From NCBI RefSeq assembly GCF_013408685.1, contig NZ_JACBZY010000001.1, positions 248,001-312,000 of the forward strand: a stretch of 64,000 nt of DNA, in the 5' to 3' direction. The stretch comes from Schumannella luteola (GTDB lineage: Bacteria; Actinomycetota; Actinomycetes; Actinomycetales; Microbacteriaceae). A model generated the notes under the pieces. The model worked only from the letters and a program-made list of their open reading frames with translations, searched no databases and had not been told where the DNA came from. The position numbers and the translations under genes are program-made. Positions 15,879-26,519 of the stretch are shown here, piece after piece. Position 1 is the stretch's first letter. Each line of letters begins with the position of its first letter.

Positions 15879-16478
15879 TCAGGCGCGGAGCATGTTGGTC
15901 GCCGTGGTCATCAGACCGGTGGCGTAGGTGCGGATGCCGTCCTCGGGCGAGGTGAGCGACGCCGCGATGAAGGTGATCACCAGCTGCTGGTGAGTGAGCA
16001 GGTTCGGCATGCGACGGGCGACGGCCTCGGGGCCGTGGCGGTCGACGGTGCGCTTCATCGCCCAGAGCGAGTGGAACGCGAGGTACAGCGCGAGCAGCTC
16101 GACCGGCGCCTCGGCGGCGAGCTCGGTGTCGACCAGCTTCGCGCCGCCGTCGGAGCCGCGGGCGACGAGGGTGAAGCGGCTGTCGTTCTCGACCACCGTC
16201 ACCGGCTCGGCGTAGGGGCTGCGCACGAGCACGCCGTCGGCCTGAGCCCCCTGCACGACCTCGACGGTGTGCCCGATGCCGAGCTGCGCCAGACGTGCGG
16301 TGAGCTCGGAGGCGACCGCCCGAGCATCCATGCCGCGAGCGTACCGCGCGGATCCCTCGACTTCACGGCCTTCGTCGGCGGCGGCAGCGCGGCCGGTCGG
16401 GGCACCGGGGTACCACCACGACGGGCCGTCGGGGCGGGCAGCCGCATCGCGGCTCAGGGAGATCGAATCGTCGGCCAT
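15879..16478 (-). CDS. Conserved hypothetical protein
   Basis: A 199-residue protein I cannot assign. The conserved-looking part begins near residue 50 (MDARAVASELTARLAQLGIG) and includes VLVRSPYAEPVTVVENDSRF and a helical segment ALYLAFHSLWAMKRTVDRHG. The ATG at 16478 has AAGAAGAG just upstream and is preferred. An internal ATG at 16331 would give a 150-residue protein but lacks a ribosome site. No signal peptide or membrane helix is visible. It is probably co-transcribed with the small membrane protein downstream. Confidence 0.7.
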   Translation of the reverse strand: MADDSISLSRDAAARPDGPSWWYPGAPTGRAAAADEGREVEGSARYARGMDARAVASELTARLAQLGIGHTVEVVQGAQADGVLVRSPYAEPVTVVENDSRFTLVARGSDGGAKLVDTELAAEAPVELLALYLAFHSLWAMKRTVDRHGPEAVARRMPNLLTHQQLVITFIAASLTSPEDGIRTYATGLMTTATNMLRA

Positions 16479-16743
16479 GCTCTTCTTCGTGGGAGGCGGC
16501 GGGTTCTGCGCGGATGACGCAAGCCTCGTGATATTACCCGACGGCAGAACGCTCGGTCGAGGGGTGCAGACCCTGATCGCGGCACTGTTATCGCACTGTT
16601 TCCGCGGTGCCCCTCACTCGGGTGACAGTGCGGCGGCGGCACTGACGGCACCACTGACACCGGCACCGGCGGCGGCACCGCGTGTGTTGCGCCGCGCGTC
16701 GCCCCGAGGCGCCCCGCGACGCCGTGCGTCCTAGGCTCGGCGC

Positions 16744-17472
16744 ATGTCCTCCGTGCTCGTCATCACCTCGCGCGACGACGAGACCGCGCTCGCGGCGGAG
16801 GTGCGCGCGATCTCCCGCTTCGGCGGCGTGCCCACCGAGCGCATCCACCACCACCGCGCCGACCTCGCCAGCCTCGACACGCTCGACGCCGCCGACTTCG
16901 CCGCGGTCGTCGTCACCGGCAGTCCCTTCACGGTCACCGACCCCGACGACGAGAAGAGCGCGACGCAGAAGCGCGTCGAAGCCGAGCTGCAGCGGATGCT
17001 CGACCGGGTGCTCGACCGCGACATCCCCTTCTTCGGCGCCTGCTACGGCGTCGGCACGCTCGGCCTGCACGAGGGCGCCGTGATCGACCGGCAGTACGGC
17101 GAGGATGTGGCCGCGATCCCCATCCGCCTCACCGACGCCGGCCGCGCCGACCCGGTGTTCGGCACGATGCCCGAGGTGTTCCACTCCTACGTCGGCCACA
17201 AGGAGGCGATCAGCGCGCTGCCCGCGCACGCCGTGCTGCTCGCCACGGGCGAGAACGCGCCGGTGCAGGCGTTCCGGGTGGGCGAGCACCAGTACGCGAC
17301 GCAGTTCCACCCCGAGCTGGCGTTCGACGACCTCGCCTACCGGGTAGGCATCTACCGCGAGAACGGCTACTTCGCACCGGAAGAGCTGGATGCGGTGCTC
17401 GAGCGCGCGGGACGTGAGGACGTCAGCGCCTCGCACGACCTGCTGCGCGCGTTCCTCTCGCGCTACCTCTGA
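16744..17472 (+). CDS. Class I glutamine amidotransferase (GMP-synthase-like)
   Basis: A 242-residue stand-alone GATase1 protein. The nucleophile elbow is FFGACYGVGTLGLH (cysteine near residue 101), and the catalytic histidine and glutamate are in QFHPEL near residue 190. VVVTGSPFTVTD corresponds to the oxyanion strand. Such proteins hydrolyse glutamine to supply ammonia to a synthetase; some act on gamma-glutamyl compounds. No synthetase partner is adjacent, so the acceptor is unknown. A TAGGCT hexamer six bases before the ATG suggests a leaderless transcript. Confidence 0.9.
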   Translation: MSSVLVITSRDDETALAAEVRAISRFGGVPTERIHHHRADLASLDTLDAADFAAVVVTGSPFTVTDPDDEKSATQKRVEAELQRMLDRVLDRDIPFFGACYGVGTLGLHEGAVIDRQYGEDVAAIPIRLTDAGRADPVFGTMPEVFHSYVGHKEAISALPAHAVLLATGENAPVQAFRVGEHQYATQFHPELAFDDLAYRVGIYRENGYFAPEELDAVLERAGREDVSASHDLLRAFLSRYL

Positions 17473-17509
17473 CGCGCTGGCTCTGACACCCTCCGTGAGG
17501 CGGGGGCGG

Positions 17510-18094
17510 TCAGAAGGCGTCGGCTCGGGAGGCTCCGGCGAGGGCGTCGCGGTCGGCGGCTCCCGCGCGGATGAACGGCAGCGCGCGGCGAATCGACAGG
17601 TCGATGCGGGCGCGCAGGTCGGCGCTCGTCACCTGGTAGTTCTCGAAGTCGGCCTCGCTGGCGAAGATGCCGAGCGGCAGCGTGTGGGCCTGGAAGAAGC
17701 CGAACAGCGGGCGCATCTGGTGCTCGACGAGCAGGGCGTGCCGGTCGCTGCCGCCGGTCGCGGTCAGCAGCACGGGCTTGTCGACGAGGGCGTACTGCCC
17801 GATGTGGTCGAAGAACAGCTTGAACAGGCCGGTGTAGCTGGCCCGGTAGGCGGGCGAGCCGACGACGAGCACATCGGCCTGCTCCACCGCATCCAGCGCC
17901 TCCTGCACGACCGGGTCGAGCTGGTCACGCCACACCGCCGCACCGAGGCCGCCGAGCAGCGGAGCGAGCTCGATGAGCCGCGCCTCGCCGTCGACCTGCT
18001 CGGCGACGTTGCGCGCCACGTCGTCGACGAGCGCCGTCGTGCGCGACGGCGCCGTCGGGCTTCCGCTCACGGCGACGATCTTCAGACCGGACAT
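17510..18094 (-). CDS. NADPH-dependent FMN reductase
   Basis: A 194-residue flavodoxin-fold reductase: VAVSGSPTAPSRTTALVDDV (phosphate loop near residues 7-26) and VLVVGSPAYRASYTGLFKLF (about 80-99), typical of the MsuE/SsuE group. It provides reduced FMN to a partner monooxygenase. The ATG at 18094 has AGGAG upstream. The LLM-class monooxygenase gene lies immediately upstream on the same strand (47-base gap), so the two form a two-component flavin monooxygenase. Confidence 0.92.
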   Translation of the reverse strand: MSGLKIVAVSGSPTAPSRTTALVDDVARNVAEQVDGEARLIELAPLLGGLGAAVWRDQLDPVVQEALDAVEQADVLVVGSPAYRASYTGLFKLFFDHIGQYALVDKPVLLTATGGSDRHALLVEHQMRPLFGFFQAHTLPLGIFASEADFENYQVTSADLRARIDLSIRRALPFIRAGAADRDALAGASRADAF

Positions 18095-18141
18095 GGTGCG
18101 CTCCTGGTGGGTCGGGTGCGGCCGGGCCGCGCGGATGAGGG

Positions 18142-19599
18142 TCAGGCCTGCGCGGCGACCGGCTCGGCCGCCGCATCCAGGTCGCCGTCGGAGGTCGGGG
18201 CATCGCTCGCGCGGTGGCGGAACGAAGCTCCCTTGTGCTCGTCGGGCAGCCGGTCGCCGCGGCCGTGCAGCTTCTGGCGCAGGGTGCCCGGCTGGTACTC
18301 GGTCGGGTAGACGCCGCGCTCGCGCAGGATCGGGATGACGTGCTCGACGATGTCCTCGAAGGTCCCGGGCGTGATGGCGTAGGCGAGGTTGAAGCCGTCG
18401 ACGTCGGTCTCGTCGACCCACGACTGCAGCTCGTCGGCGATCTGCTCGCCCGAGCCGACGATGAACGGCCCGAGTCCGCCGATCGCGCCCTGGCGGGCGA
18501 GGTCGCCGACGGTCCACTCGCGGCCGAGGTCCTTCTCGGCCTGCAGGTTGGTCAGCACCGACTGGATCGCATTCGACTTGACGTTGCCGACCGGCTCATC
18601 CAGCTCGTACTGCGAGAGGTCGACACCCATCCACCCCGACATGAAGGTCAGGGCGCCCTCGGCGCTCGTGTACTGCAGGTAGTCCTCGAGCTTCGCCTGG
18701 GCCTTATCGGCGGTCGCGTCGGTGATGACGGTCAGCAGCGTGTAGATCTTCGCCGAGTAGCGGTCGCGGCCGGCGGCCTCGAGGGCGTCGCGGATCTTCG
18801 ACACGGTTCCGCGCAGCACCTCCTTGGAGGGCGCGGCGACGAAGATCGCCTCGGCGTTGCCGGCGGCGAAGCCGATGCCGCGCGAGGAGGCTCCAGCCTG
18901 GTAGATCACCGGGGTGCGCTGCGGCGACGGCTCGGAGATGTGGATGCCGGGCACCGTGAAGTGCTTGCCCTGGTGGCCGATCTCGTGCACCTTCGCCGGG
19001 TCGGTGAAGATGCCGCGCTCGCGATCCTTGACGACGGCATCGTCTTCCCACGAGCCCTCCCACAGCTTGTAGAGCACCTCGAGGTACTCGTCGGCGTGGT
19101 CGTAGCGGTCGTCGTGCTCGAGCTGGTCGTCGTGCCCCATGTTGCGGGCCGCGCTCGGCAGGTAGCCGGTGACGACGTTCCAGCCGACCCGACCCTTGGT
19201 GAGGTGGTCGAGCGTCGTCAGGCGGCGGGCGAAGGGGTAGGGGTGCTCGTAGGCGGTGCCGGCGGTGACCCCGAAGCCGAGGTGCTCGGTGACGAGCGCC
19301 ATCGCGCTGACGAGCAGCAGCGGGTCGTTGACGGGAACCTGGGCGCCGTTGCGGATCGCGGCCTCGTTGCTCGATCCGTAGACGTCGTAGGTGCCGAGCA
19401 CATCCGCGATGAAGATGCCGTCGAAGGTGCCCTTCTCGAGCAGTTTCGCCAGCTCGGTCCAGTACTCGAGGGTGTTGTAGGTGTCGGAGCGGTCGTCGGG
19501 ATGACGCCAGAGTCCGGACGACTGATGCGCGACGCAGTTCATGTCGAAGGCGTTGAAGCGGATCTGACGCTGACTGCCGGTGGTGTCGGGAGAGGTCAT
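18142..19599 (-). CDS. LLM-class FMN-dependent monooxygenase, NtaA/DmoA family
   Basis: A 485-residue bacterial luciferase-like monooxygenase. The N-terminus IRFNAFDMNCVAHQSSGLWR, then TFDGIFIADVLGTYDVYG, GRVGWNVVTGYLPSAARNMG, and PVIYQAGASSRGIGFAAGNA are typical of the NtaA/SnaA/DszA/DmoA group. These enzymes use free reduced FMN to oxidise sulfur compounds, aminopolycarboxylates or related substrates. The length fits. The downstream FMN reductase supplies the cofactor. The exact substrate is not predictable; organosulfur compounds are a reasonable guess from the family. Confidence 0.92.
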   Translation of the reverse strand: MTSPDTTGSQRQIRFNAFDMNCVAHQSSGLWRHPDDRSDTYNTLEYWTELAKLLEKGTFDGIFIADVLGTYDVYGSSNEAAIRNGAQVPVNDPLLLVSAMALVTEHLGFGVTAGTAYEHPYPFARRLTTLDHLTKGRVGWNVVTGYLPSAARNMGHDDQLEHDDRYDHADEYLEVLYKLWEGSWEDDAVVKDRERGIFTDPAKVHEIGHQGKHFTVPGIHISEPSPQRTPVIYQAGASSRGIGFAAGNAEAIFVAAPSKEVLRGTVSKIRDALEAAGRDRYSAKIYTLLTVITDATADKAQAKLEDYLQYTSAEGALTFMSGWMGVDLSQYELDEPVGNVKSNAIQSVLTNLQAEKDLGREWTVGDLARQGAIGGLGPFIVGSGEQIADELQSWVDETDVDGFNLAYAITPGTFEDIVEHVIPILRERGVYPTEYQPGTLRQKLHGRGDRLPDEHKGASFRHRASDAPTSDGDLDAAAEPVAAQA

Positions 19600-19737
19600 G
19601 CGCCTATGGTCGTGCGCCGCCTGCCCGCCGTCGAATCGTCGCGCAACACGGCGACACAGTGCGACGTCGCGTGTCGACCGCCGTCGGATGGACGCCGGGA
19701 GCCCGATCGTCGCCGCCTCTCGCGGCCTCGCCCGAGG

Positions 19738-21813
<2,076 letters not shown>

Positions 21814-21892
21814 CGCTCCGACGCTAACGGCGCGCGCAGGCGGCGCCGGGCACGACCGCAACGTGGCGTAACAGCTCGCCCGGCGGAGCCGG

Positions 21893-23140
21893 TCAGCGCT
21901 CGAGACGCACCAGCACCTCGGAGTGCGGGGTCTGCGGGAACATGTCGAGCACCCGGCCCTCGCGCGCCGTGAACGACGGCATCGCCGCCAGGTCGCGGGC
22001 GAGCGAGTCGACGTTGCAGCTGGAGTAGACGACCGAGCGCACCTCGGGCGTGCGCTCGAGCCAGTCGGCGAGCGGGCCGATGCCGCGCCGCGGCGGGTTG
22101 ACGATCACGGTCTCGGGCGGGGTCAGTGAGGGCTCGAGCGAGGTGGATGCGGGCGCCCCCGGAGCCGTCTCGGCGAGCGCACCCGTGTCGGCGGGCGCAC
22201 CCGTGTCGGCGTCCGCCGAACCCGGAGCCCAGGTCGTCGCGTCTGCCGCCTCGAAGCGCACCCCGTCGATTCCGCTCGCGGTCGCCGCCGAGCGCGCGGC
22301 CGCGATCGCCTCGGCGCTGACCTCGATGCCGACGACGTCGCGCGACGAGCCGGCCGCATCCGCCGACACCGCATCCCGCCCGGCGAGCGCCGCGCTCAGC
22401 GCGAAGCCGCCGACACCGCAGTAGAGGTCCCACACGCTCGCCGGGTCGAGGTCGGCGATCCACTCCCCCGCGTGCGCGTAGAGGCGCTCGGCGACGTGCG
22501 AGTTGGTCTGGAAGAAGCCCTGCGGCCGCAGGTGCAGCTCGAGCGCGCCGAGCCGCATCGGAAGGATCTGCTCGTCACCGAGCAGGATCTCGGTCTCGCC
22601 CTCGATCGCGGCCCGGTGCTCGGGCAGCAGGTTCGCCGACACGACGCGCAGCTGCGGCAGCTCGGCGCGCAGGGTCGGCAGATGCTTGCGGATGCGCGCG
22701 AGCGACTCCTGCGAGCGCAGCACGAAGCGCAGCAGCAGCTCTCCGTCGGGCGAGACGGTCACGAGCAGCAGCTTCAGCTCGCCGCGACGGGTGGGCACGT
22801 CGTAGGGCGCGAGCCCGGCGGTTCCGACGAAGTCGGCGAGCGCCGGCATGACCTCGGTCAGCCGCGGGTCGTGGATGCCGCAGCCGCGCAGGTCGACGCC
22901 GCGCTGGGCCGCATCCAGGATGCCGAGGGTCGGCCGCGCCGACGTGCCGCCGACGACCATCTTGGCCTTGTTGCGGTAGCCGCTCTCGGGGCTCGCTACC
23001 GGGTCGAGCCAGGTCAGACCGGGATGCGCGGCGAGCGTCTGCTCGGCGGCGCGCTGCTTGTCGGCGAGCTGCTGCGCGTAGGGCACGCCCATGAGGGTGC
23101 ACGCGCGGCACAGCCCTGCATCGAAGTAGTCGCACCGCAC
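21893..23140 (-). CDS. rlmC: 23S rRNA (uracil-C5)-methyltransferase RlmC
   Basis: A 415-residue SAM-dependent RNA methyltransferase of the TrmA/RlmC/RlmD group. The N-terminal cysteines C3, C11 and C14 plus RGCGIHD form the expected iron-sulfur site. QGFFQTNSHVAERLY, DLYCGVGGFAL (SAM loop), VNPPRRGIG and SSCNVDSLARDL (catalytic cysteine) are all present. An unusual insertion rich in Ala/Asp/Thr/Pro (about residues 308-332) interrupts the methyltransferase domain before PPETVIVNPPRRG. The GTG at 23140 lies six bases after TAACCT, so translation is probably leaderless. Confidence 0.94.
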   Translation of the reverse strand: MRCDYFDAGLCRACTLMGVPYAQQLADKQRAAEQTLAAHPGLTWLDPVASPESGYRNKAKMVVGGTSARPTLGILDAAQRGVDLRGCGIHDPRLTEVMPALADFVGTAGLAPYDVPTRRGELKLLLVTVSPDGELLLRFVLRSQESLARIRKHLPTLRAELPQLRVVSANLLPEHRAAIEGETEILLGDEQILPMRLGALELHLRPQGFFQTNSHVAERLYAHAGEWIADLDPASVWDLYCGVGGFALSAALAGRDAVSADAAGSSRDVVGIEVSAEAIAAARSAATASGIDGVRFEAADATTWAPGSADADTGAPADTGALAETAPGAPASTSLEPSLTPPETVIVNPPRRGIGPLADWLERTPEVRSVVYSSCNVDSLARDLAAMPSFTAREGRVLDMFPQTPHSEVLVRLER

Positions 23141-23233
23141 TCGGGAAGGTTACGCGCGGATGCCCTCGCGGCCCGCATCCGAGGCCCGCGCATCCACCCC
23201 CGCCGGCACCCGGCCCGAGCGGATCGATCCCCT

Positions 23234-23294
23234 CGAGGGTGGCCACGAATGCTCGCCGGATGCGGCGTGTCGCGTGCATTCGTGGCCACCCTCG
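23234..23294. repeat. Long inverted repeat (19-bp perfect arms) after gldA
   Basis: CGAGGGTGGCCACGAATGC (23234-23252) pairs perfectly with 23276-23294 across a 23-base loop. It begins 18 bases past the gldA stop on the minus strand and precedes rlmC. There is no T-tract. A terminator is the simplest role. Confidence 0.85.
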
Positions 23295-23311
23295 CGGCTC
23301 GCGTCAGCGGG

Positions 23312-24463
23312 TCAGTGCTTCGCGTGGAACTCCACCGGCTCGGGCAGCCCGGCCTCGGCGCGCACGCGGCGACTGAAGCCCTCGATCGACGCGAGCGCGC
23401 TGACCAGCTCGCCGGGGCTCACCGCGAACGGCATGGCGTGGATGGTCTCGCCCTCGACGGTCGCGGCGGCGGCGATCGCGGCGAGCTCATCCGCATCCTC
23501 GGGCTTCAGCCCCACTTCGGTCAGCGTGGTCGGCAGGCCGACGCGCGTCGTGAACTCGACGAAGTCACGGATCTCGCTCGTCGGCGCGCCCTCGAGCACG
23601 AGCTGGGTGAGCGAGCCGATGTTCACCTTCTGGCCGTGCGCGAGGCCGTGCGTCTGCGGCACGGCGGTGAGTCCGTTGTGGATCGCGTGAGCGGCCGCGA
23701 GTCCGCCCGACTCGAAACCGAGGCCCGAGAGCAGGGTGTTCGCCTCGACGACCTTCTCGACGGCGGGCGTGACCTGGTGGATGCGCACCGCGTCGAGCGC
23801 GGGCAGCGCGTACTCCCACAGCACGTCCCAGCTGAGGCGGGCGAGCGCCGTGCCGGCCTGGGTCGGGATGCCGCCGGCCATCGTGTTCGAGCCGGAGGCG
23901 GCGGTCGCGCGCGCCTCGAGCCAGGTCGCGAGCGCGTCGCCGACGCCCGCCGCGAGGAAGGCCGCGGGGGCGTTCGCGACGACCTGCGTGTCGACGAGCA
24001 CGAGGTCGGGGTTGCGCGGGAAGAAGCGGTACTCCTCGAACTCGCCGGCCTCGGTGTAGACGACCGAGAGGGCCGAGGTGGGCGCATCCGTCGAGGCGAC
24101 CGAGGGCACGGTGACCCAGCGGATGCCGGCGAGGAAGCCGGCGGCCTTGACCGCGTCGATCGTGCTGCCGCCGCCGACGGCGACCACCACATCCGCGCTC
24201 CGGTCGTTGATGACCTGCACGAGGCGGTCGATCTCCTTGGCCGTCGGCACGCCGCCGAACTTCTCGCGATCGATCGGCAGCCCCGCGGCCTGCAGCGACG
24301 CCTCGACGTCGTGGCCGAGGAAGCCCCAGACGACGTCGTCGGTCACGAGAAGCGGCTGCGATCCGATCGGCGCGAGGAAGTCGCCGAGTCGGGCGATGGC
24401 GCCCCGACCCTGCACGTAGCGGGCGGGGCTGATGATGGTGCGCACGGGCAGCGCGTCGGCCAT
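23312..24463 (-). CDS. gldA: Glycerol dehydrogenase (iron-containing alcohol dehydrogenase)
   Basis: A 383-residue group III metal-dependent alcohol dehydrogenase, oxidising glycerol to dihydroxyacetone with NAD. Motifs: VVAVGGGSTIDAVKAAGFLA (NAD site), PSVASTDAPTSALSVVYTEA, VGDALATWLEA (metal aspartate), and metal histidines in AHAIHNGL and THGLAHGQKV. All are typical of GldA. The ATG at 24463 is preferred because AAGGAGAG lies just upstream. Dihydroxyacetone could link to DHAP-based lipid synthesis, but the gene is not in that cluster. Confidence 0.93.
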   Translation of the reverse strand: MADALPVRTIISPARYVQGRGAIARLGDFLAPIGSQPLLVTDDVVWGFLGHDVEASLQAAGLPIDREKFGGVPTAKEIDRLVQVINDRSADVVVAVGGGSTIDAVKAAGFLAGIRWVTVPSVASTDAPTSALSVVYTEAGEFEEYRFFPRNPDLVLVDTQVVANAPAAFLAAGVGDALATWLEARATAASGSNTMAGGIPTQAGTALARLSWDVLWEYALPALDAVRIHQVTPAVEKVVEANTLLSGLGFESGGLAAAHAIHNGLTAVPQTHGLAHGQKVNIGSLTQLVLEGAPTSEIRDFVEFTTRVGLPTTLTEVGLKPEDADELAAIAAAATVEGETIHAMPFAVSPGELVSALASIEGFSRRVRAEAGLPEPVEFHAKH

Positions 24464-24543
24464 GGTTCTCTCCTTGCGATCGGGCGTTCCGGGCCGCGCG
24501 AGGGGATGCGCGGCCTCACCGATCGCGACGCTAGTGACCGTCG

Positions 24544-24592
24544 GCATCCGCACGCTGTCTGCCTCTCAACATGTGAGAGGACGTGCGGATGC
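24544..24592. repeat. Nested palindrome upstream of gldA
   Basis: Outer arms GCATCCGCACG (24544-24554) and its complement (24582-24592) enclose CTCTCA-acatg-TGAGAG (24563-24579). It sits about 80-130 bases before the gldA start, upstream of a TAGCGT-like -10. It could be a regulator site; a cruciform or terminator role is also possible. Confidence 0.55.
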
Positions 24593-24608
24593 GGGCCCGC
24601 CGGACGCC

Positions 24609-24668
24609 CCGAGTCGCCCGCTTCCGCGGCATCGACGACGCGACACGCCGCGGAAGCGGGCAACTCGG
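24609..24668. repeat. Long inverted repeat (22-base arms, 1 mismatch) after the YhgE/Pip gene
   Basis: Arms at 24609-24630 and 24647-24668 pair at 21 of 22 positions around a 16-base loop. It lies 30 bases past the stop of the minus-strand YhgE/Pip gene. A terminator role is likely. Confidence 0.8.
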
Positions 24669-24698
24669 AAAGGCGGGCGGCGGAGATCGCGCGCGGGA

Positions 24699-26519
24699 CT
24701 ACACCAGGGCGAGGATCGCGCGGCGGCGTCGGGCGCGCACGGCCAGGGGCGTGAGGGCGAGCGACAGCACCGCGAGGGCGACGAGCACGGCGAGGGCACC
24801 GGCGATCGGGGCGGTCGGGCCGCCGGCGATCGCCGACTGCAGCGCCGACACGGCCGCACTGAACGGCAGGTACGGGCTGAGCGTCTGGAACGGCTGGCCG
24901 AGCGCCTGCACCGGCCAGAGTCCGGCGGTCGAGGCGAGCTGGATGGCGAGCAGCACGAGCGAGATCACGCCGCCCGCGCGGCCGAAGCGCGCCGACAGCA
25001 GGCCGTGCAGCGCCGCGAAGGCGACCGCGGTCACGAGCAGCAGCGGCAGGGTCGCGCCGAGGCGATCCCACGCCACGCCGAGTGCCGCGTGCAGCAGCAC
25101 CGCGACGGTCGCGCCCTGCACGAGCGCGACGACGAGCGGCTTCGACAGCAGCGCGCCGGCGACGCGGGTGACCGGGGCCGAGCTGGCGAGCAGTCGGCGG
25201 CCGAGGAGCGGGCCGACGAGCAGCAGAACCAGCGCGCCCATCCAGAGCGCGAGCGGGATGGCCGTGGTCGCGACGATCTGTGAGGCCGCGCTGACCTCGT
25301 GGTCGCGCGAGACGGTGACCTTCACCGGGCTGGCAGCGACCTTCGAGCTGTTCTTCGCCTGCGTCGAGTCGCTCGCGGGGATCTTCGCGGCGCCGTCGGC
25401 GAGCCCGTCGCTGAGCTGCTGCGCCCCGGTCTGCAGCTGGGCGATGCCGCCCGCGATGCCGGTGGCGCCGTCGTTCAGCGAGCCGCCGCCGCGGGCGAGC
25501 TGCGCCGCCCCGGTGGCGCTCTGGCCGACGCCGGACGAGAGCTGGGATGCGCCGCTCGCGAGCTGGCCGCCGCCGGCGGCGAGCTGAGCGAGCTGGCCGG
25601 TGAGCGCATCCACGGTCGCCCGCGCGGTCGGGTCGAGCGGGTTCGCCTGCAGCTGCGCGTTCGCCGCGGTGAGCGCCTGCGACAGCTGCGTGACGCCGCC
25701 GGTGTACTGGCTGACACCCGACGACAGGCCCGAGGCGCCGGTCTTGAGCTTGCCGAGCCCGGTCGAGAGCTGGCTCACGCCGGTCGTGTACTGCGCGAGT
25801 CCGGCGGCGAACTGGTCGGCGCCGCTCTTCGCGGTTCCGGCGCCGTCGGCGATCTTCTTCGCGCCGTCGGCCGACTGCTGAAGCCCGGTGCCGAGCGAGC
25901 CGACGCTCGCGTAGAGGCCCTGGATGTACTGCTCGGTCAGCTGGGTGCCGAGCGCCGAGGCGAGCCCGTCGCCGACCTGCCCGGCGATGCCGCCGGCGAG
26001 GTACGAGTGCGCGTCGTCGGTGCGCAGCTTCAGCGGTGCGACCGTCGGGGTGCCGCTCGAGAGCGACACGACGGCCTTCGAGAAGCCCTTCGGGATGGTC
26101 AGCACGGCCTGCACGTCGCCGTCGGCGAGCATCTTCTTCGCGTCGCTGTCGTTGGTGACGGTCCAGCGGATGCCGGCCGTCGCATCCGAGTCGGGGTCGG
26201 TCAGCTGCGTGACGAGCAGGCGCCCGGCGAGCACCGGGGTGTCGGTGCCGTCGGCGGCGGTCGTGGTGACCATCTCGTCGTCGTTCACGATCGCGGCGGG
26301 GATGCGCGCAGAGTCGTTCTTCGCGCTGCTGGTCTTCGCGCCGGCGGAGTCGTCGGACCCGTCGCCCCCGACCCCGCCGATGCCGAGCGCCGAGACGAAG
26401 AGCGCGGTCAGCGCGACGGGCACGAGGGCCGCGACGACGAGCAGCGCGACGCGGCCGCGCCGGCGTCCGCGGGCGGGGTCGCTCTCGAAGGGCGAGGAGG
26501 TGAGATCGGGCCGGCTCAT
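24699..26519 (-). CDS. YhgE/Pip-type membrane protein (ABC-2 permease-like)
   Basis: A 606-residue protein with one N-terminal membrane helix (VALLVVAALVPVALTALFVS, about residues 24-43), a large external region, and a C-terminal block of about five helices from about residue 420. The external part (about 185-390) is a long series of 7-residue-like repeats such as GLGKLKTGASGLSSGVSQY, as in YhgE/Pip proteins (for example the phage infection protein and type VII-associated proteins). Its ATG overlaps the MMPL stop by four bases, so the two membrane proteins are made together under the TetR regulator. It probably helps export a lipid or drug, but no substrate is known. Confidence 0.88.
   Translation of the reverse strand: MSRPDLTSSPFESDPARGRRRGRVALLVVAALVPVALTALFVSALGIGGVGGDGSDDSAGAKTSSAKNDSARIPAAIVNDDEMVTTTAADGTDTPVLAGRLLVTQLTDPDSDATAGIRWTVTNDSDAKKMLADGDVQAVLTIPKGFSKAVVSLSSGTPTVAPLKLRTDDAHSYLAGGIAGQVGDGLASALGTQLTEQYIQGLYASVGSLGTGLQQSADGAKKIADGAGTAKSGADQFAAGLAQYTTGVSQLSTGLGKLKTGASGLSSGVSQYTGGVTQLSQALTAANAQLQANPLDPTARATVDALTGQLAQLAAGGGQLASGASQLSSGVGQSATGAAQLARGGGSLNDGATGIAGGIAQLQTGAQQLSDGLADGAAKIPASDSTQAKNSSKVAASPVKVTVSRDHEVSAASQIVATTAIPLALWMGALVLLLVGPLLGRRLLASSAPVTRVAGALLSKPLVVALVQGATVAVLLHAALGVAWDRLGATLPLLLVTAVAFAALHGLLSARFGRAGGVISLVLLAIQLASTAGLWPVQALGQPFQTLSPYLPFSAAVSALQSAIAGGPTAPIAGALAVLVALAVLSLALTPLAVRARRRRAILALV

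Noticed and set aside
16629-16680. GGCACC/GGCGGCACC-rich repeat upstream of the amidotransferase
   Set aside because: Short irregular low-complexity DNA; no clear unit or operator symmetry.
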